DNA of 64,000 bases from the NCBI GenBank assembly GCA_028285305.1, contig JANQPV010000009.1, forward strand, positions 62,001 to 126,000, read 5' to 3'. Origin of the DNA: Alphaproteobacteria bacterium. Its GTDB lineage: Bacteria; Pseudomonadota; Alphaproteobacteria; SMXP01. Both the position numbers and the translations under genes were made by a program. The notes below the pieces were generated by a model. The model did no database searches. It was given only the letters and a program-made list of their open reading frames with translations, and was not told the DNA's origin. Positions 62,895 to 64,000 of this stretch are shown one piece after another (positions within the stretch are counted from its first letter, which is position 1; each line of letters starts with the position of its first letter).

Positions 62895-64000
62895 TCAGAT
62901 TTCCCGGATCTTTGCAACGAGTTCGTTAAGATCGCCCAATTTGATACACTCCAGCTGGGATGACGGCCTACGAGTTTCCGATGTACTTGGCACTATAGCA
63001 CGTTCGAAGCCAAGTCGTTCCGCTTCTCTTAACCGCGCTTCAGGCTGAGCGACGAGTCGTATCGCTCCTGATAAGCTGATTTCCCCAAACACCACAGTGT
63101 TCTGCGGAAGAGGCCGATTTAGGGCAGACGACACCAAGGAGGCCGCAACCGCCAAATCCGCGGCGGGTTCATTGATGCGAAGTCCCCCGGCGACGTTCAA
63201 GTAAACATCGTGCTGGCCCAGGTTAAGGCCACAGCGTGCATCCAATACTGCCAAAATCATTGCCAAACGCGATGCATCCCAACCGACAACGGCCCGGCGA
63301 GGGGTACCAAGGGATGTGGACGCAACCAGGGTTTGTATCTCAACCAAAACCGGCCTTGACCCCTCCATGCCGGCAAAGACAGCGAGGCCGGGGACATCGC
63401 CGGATTGTTCACTTAAAAAAAGTTCAGAGGGATTATCGACTTCTGCTAGACCTTTGTCTCCCATATGAAACAGGCCAATTTCATTTGTGGCGCCGAAACG
63501 GTTTTTCACTGCTCGCAGAATTCTGTACTGATCGCCGCGTTCACCTTCGAAATACAGCACCGTGTCGACCATATGTTCCAAAACGCGCGGCCCTGCGAGT
63601 TGGCCGTCCTTGGTCACATGGCCCACCATCAAAAGGGCCGAGTTCGATTGCTTGGCAAATCTGATTAGTTCTTGTGCGGACGCCCGTACTTGGGAGACCG
63701 TGCCGGGGGCTGCTGAAATTACGTCCGACCACATGGTCTGGATTGAGTCGATGACAATGAGGGCGTGGTTTGCGGGACTCTTTGACAAGGATGTCAGGAT
63801 GTCGCGCAGTCCTGTTTCGCACGCCAATTGAAGGTCTGCTCCCTCCAAGTTCATGCGCTTTGCGCGCAGTCTAATCTGGTTGATGGATTCCTCACCGGAA
63901 ATGTAAGCGACGGGCAAACCTTGCTCCGCAAGACGTGCGCATATTTGAAGAAGGAGTGTGGATTTCCCGATGCCGGGATCTCCCCCAAGAAGAAGCGTGG
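62895..64000 (-). CDS. radA: DNA repair protein RadA (5' end outside window)
   Basis: The frame remains open to the right edge; the visible part begins with the Walker A loop GGDPGIGKSTLLLQ. Next come VAYISGEES, the RadA-specific motif KNRFGATNEIG, and the C-terminal Lon-protease-like domain. The N-terminal zinc finger is therefore outside the window. RadA is a branch-migration ATPase in recombination repair. It heads the radA-cvpA-purF unit (42-bp gap to cvpA). About 368 residues are visible. Confidence 0.95.
   Translation of the reverse strand, partial: TLLLGGDPGIGKSTLLLQICARLAEQGLPVAYISGEESINQIRLRAKRMNLEGADLQLACETGLRDILTSLSKSPANHALIVIDSIQTMWSDVISAAPGTVSQVRASAQELIRFAKQSNSALLMVGHVTKDGQLAGPRVLEHMVDTVLYFEGERGDQYRILRAVKNRFGATNEIGLFHMGDKGLAEVDNPSELFLSEQSGDVPGLAVFAGMEGSRPVLVEIQTLVASTSLGTPRRAVVGWDASRLAMILAVLDARCGLNLGQHDVYLNVAGGLRINEPAADLAVAASLVSSALNRPLPQNTVVFGEISLSGAIRLVAQPEARLREAERLGFERAIVPSTSETRRPSSQLECIKLGDLNELVAKIREI

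Overview
The window looks like chromosomal DNA of an alphaproteobacterium. The evidence is the gene content and order on the right: radA, cvpA, purF and a short-chain dehydrogenase run together against der, and panB, a YfgM-like protein, bamB and der run together on the other strand. A DUF898 protein beside an M48 peptidase and many GST, TetR and LysR genes fit the same picture. I cannot name a genus. I saw no rRNA, tRNA, CRISPR array, insertion sequence or phage gene.

Layout. 1-7.1 kb: a partial SRPBCC protein, a GST/TetR divergent pair with a tandem operator, an M48 peptidase and DUF898 protein divergent from a HerA-like ATPase, and a secreted hypothetical. 7.1-13.6 kb: an EF-G paralogue with a changed G3 motif, a structured 0.8-kb gap, a nitroreductase, a possible 27-residue membrane peptide, a quinone oxidoreductase, a DUF3833 lipoprotein and a TetR regulator. 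13.7-17.1 kb: a two-subunit molybdenum hydroxylase (IorAB type) and a GST. 17.4-18.7 kb: a four-gene MerR cassette behind a perfect MerR-type dyad. 18.7-21.2 kb: a cytochrome P450, then the most striking gene, a peroxiredoxin/DsbD-alpha fusion with an in-frame TGA exactly where the first cysteine of a CxxC motif belongs. A short stem with a GGUCG loop follows that TGA, which strongly suggests selenocysteine.

21.4-29.2 kb is a leftward run of redox genes: GST, PNPOx-flavoreductase fusion, AhpD-like, small membrane protein, SDR, DUF417, a lipoamide-dehydrogenase-like enzyme and NADP-glutamate dehydrogenase. Most of it probably forms one stress or detoxification operon under the divergent LysR regulator at 29.3 kb. 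30-43 kb is mixed accessory content: an acyl-CoA ligase, GNAT, methyltransferase/LysR pair, a periplasmic protein with nine Cys-paired Sel1/Hcp repeats plus a thioredoxin-like CxxC domain, a degenerate stretch at 37.5-38.5 kb, NadE, a globin, DUF1330, a cupin and an AraC regulator.

43.4-64 kb is mostly housekeeping: a LysM protein, Atm1-type ABC exporter, PagL-like deacylase, Ppx/GppA phosphatase, RlmE, GuaB, RsmB-like methylase, TPR protein, GuaA, HD protein, PanB, YfgM-like protein, BamB and Der on the plus strand. SDR, PurF, CvpA and RadA (cut by the window end) lie on the minus strand. Themes are purine synthesis, RNA methylation and outer-membrane assembly on the right, and thiol/flavin/xenobiotic redox chemistry on the left.

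All positions were read by eye; start codons were chosen from ribosome-binding sites and signal sequences, and no database search was possible.
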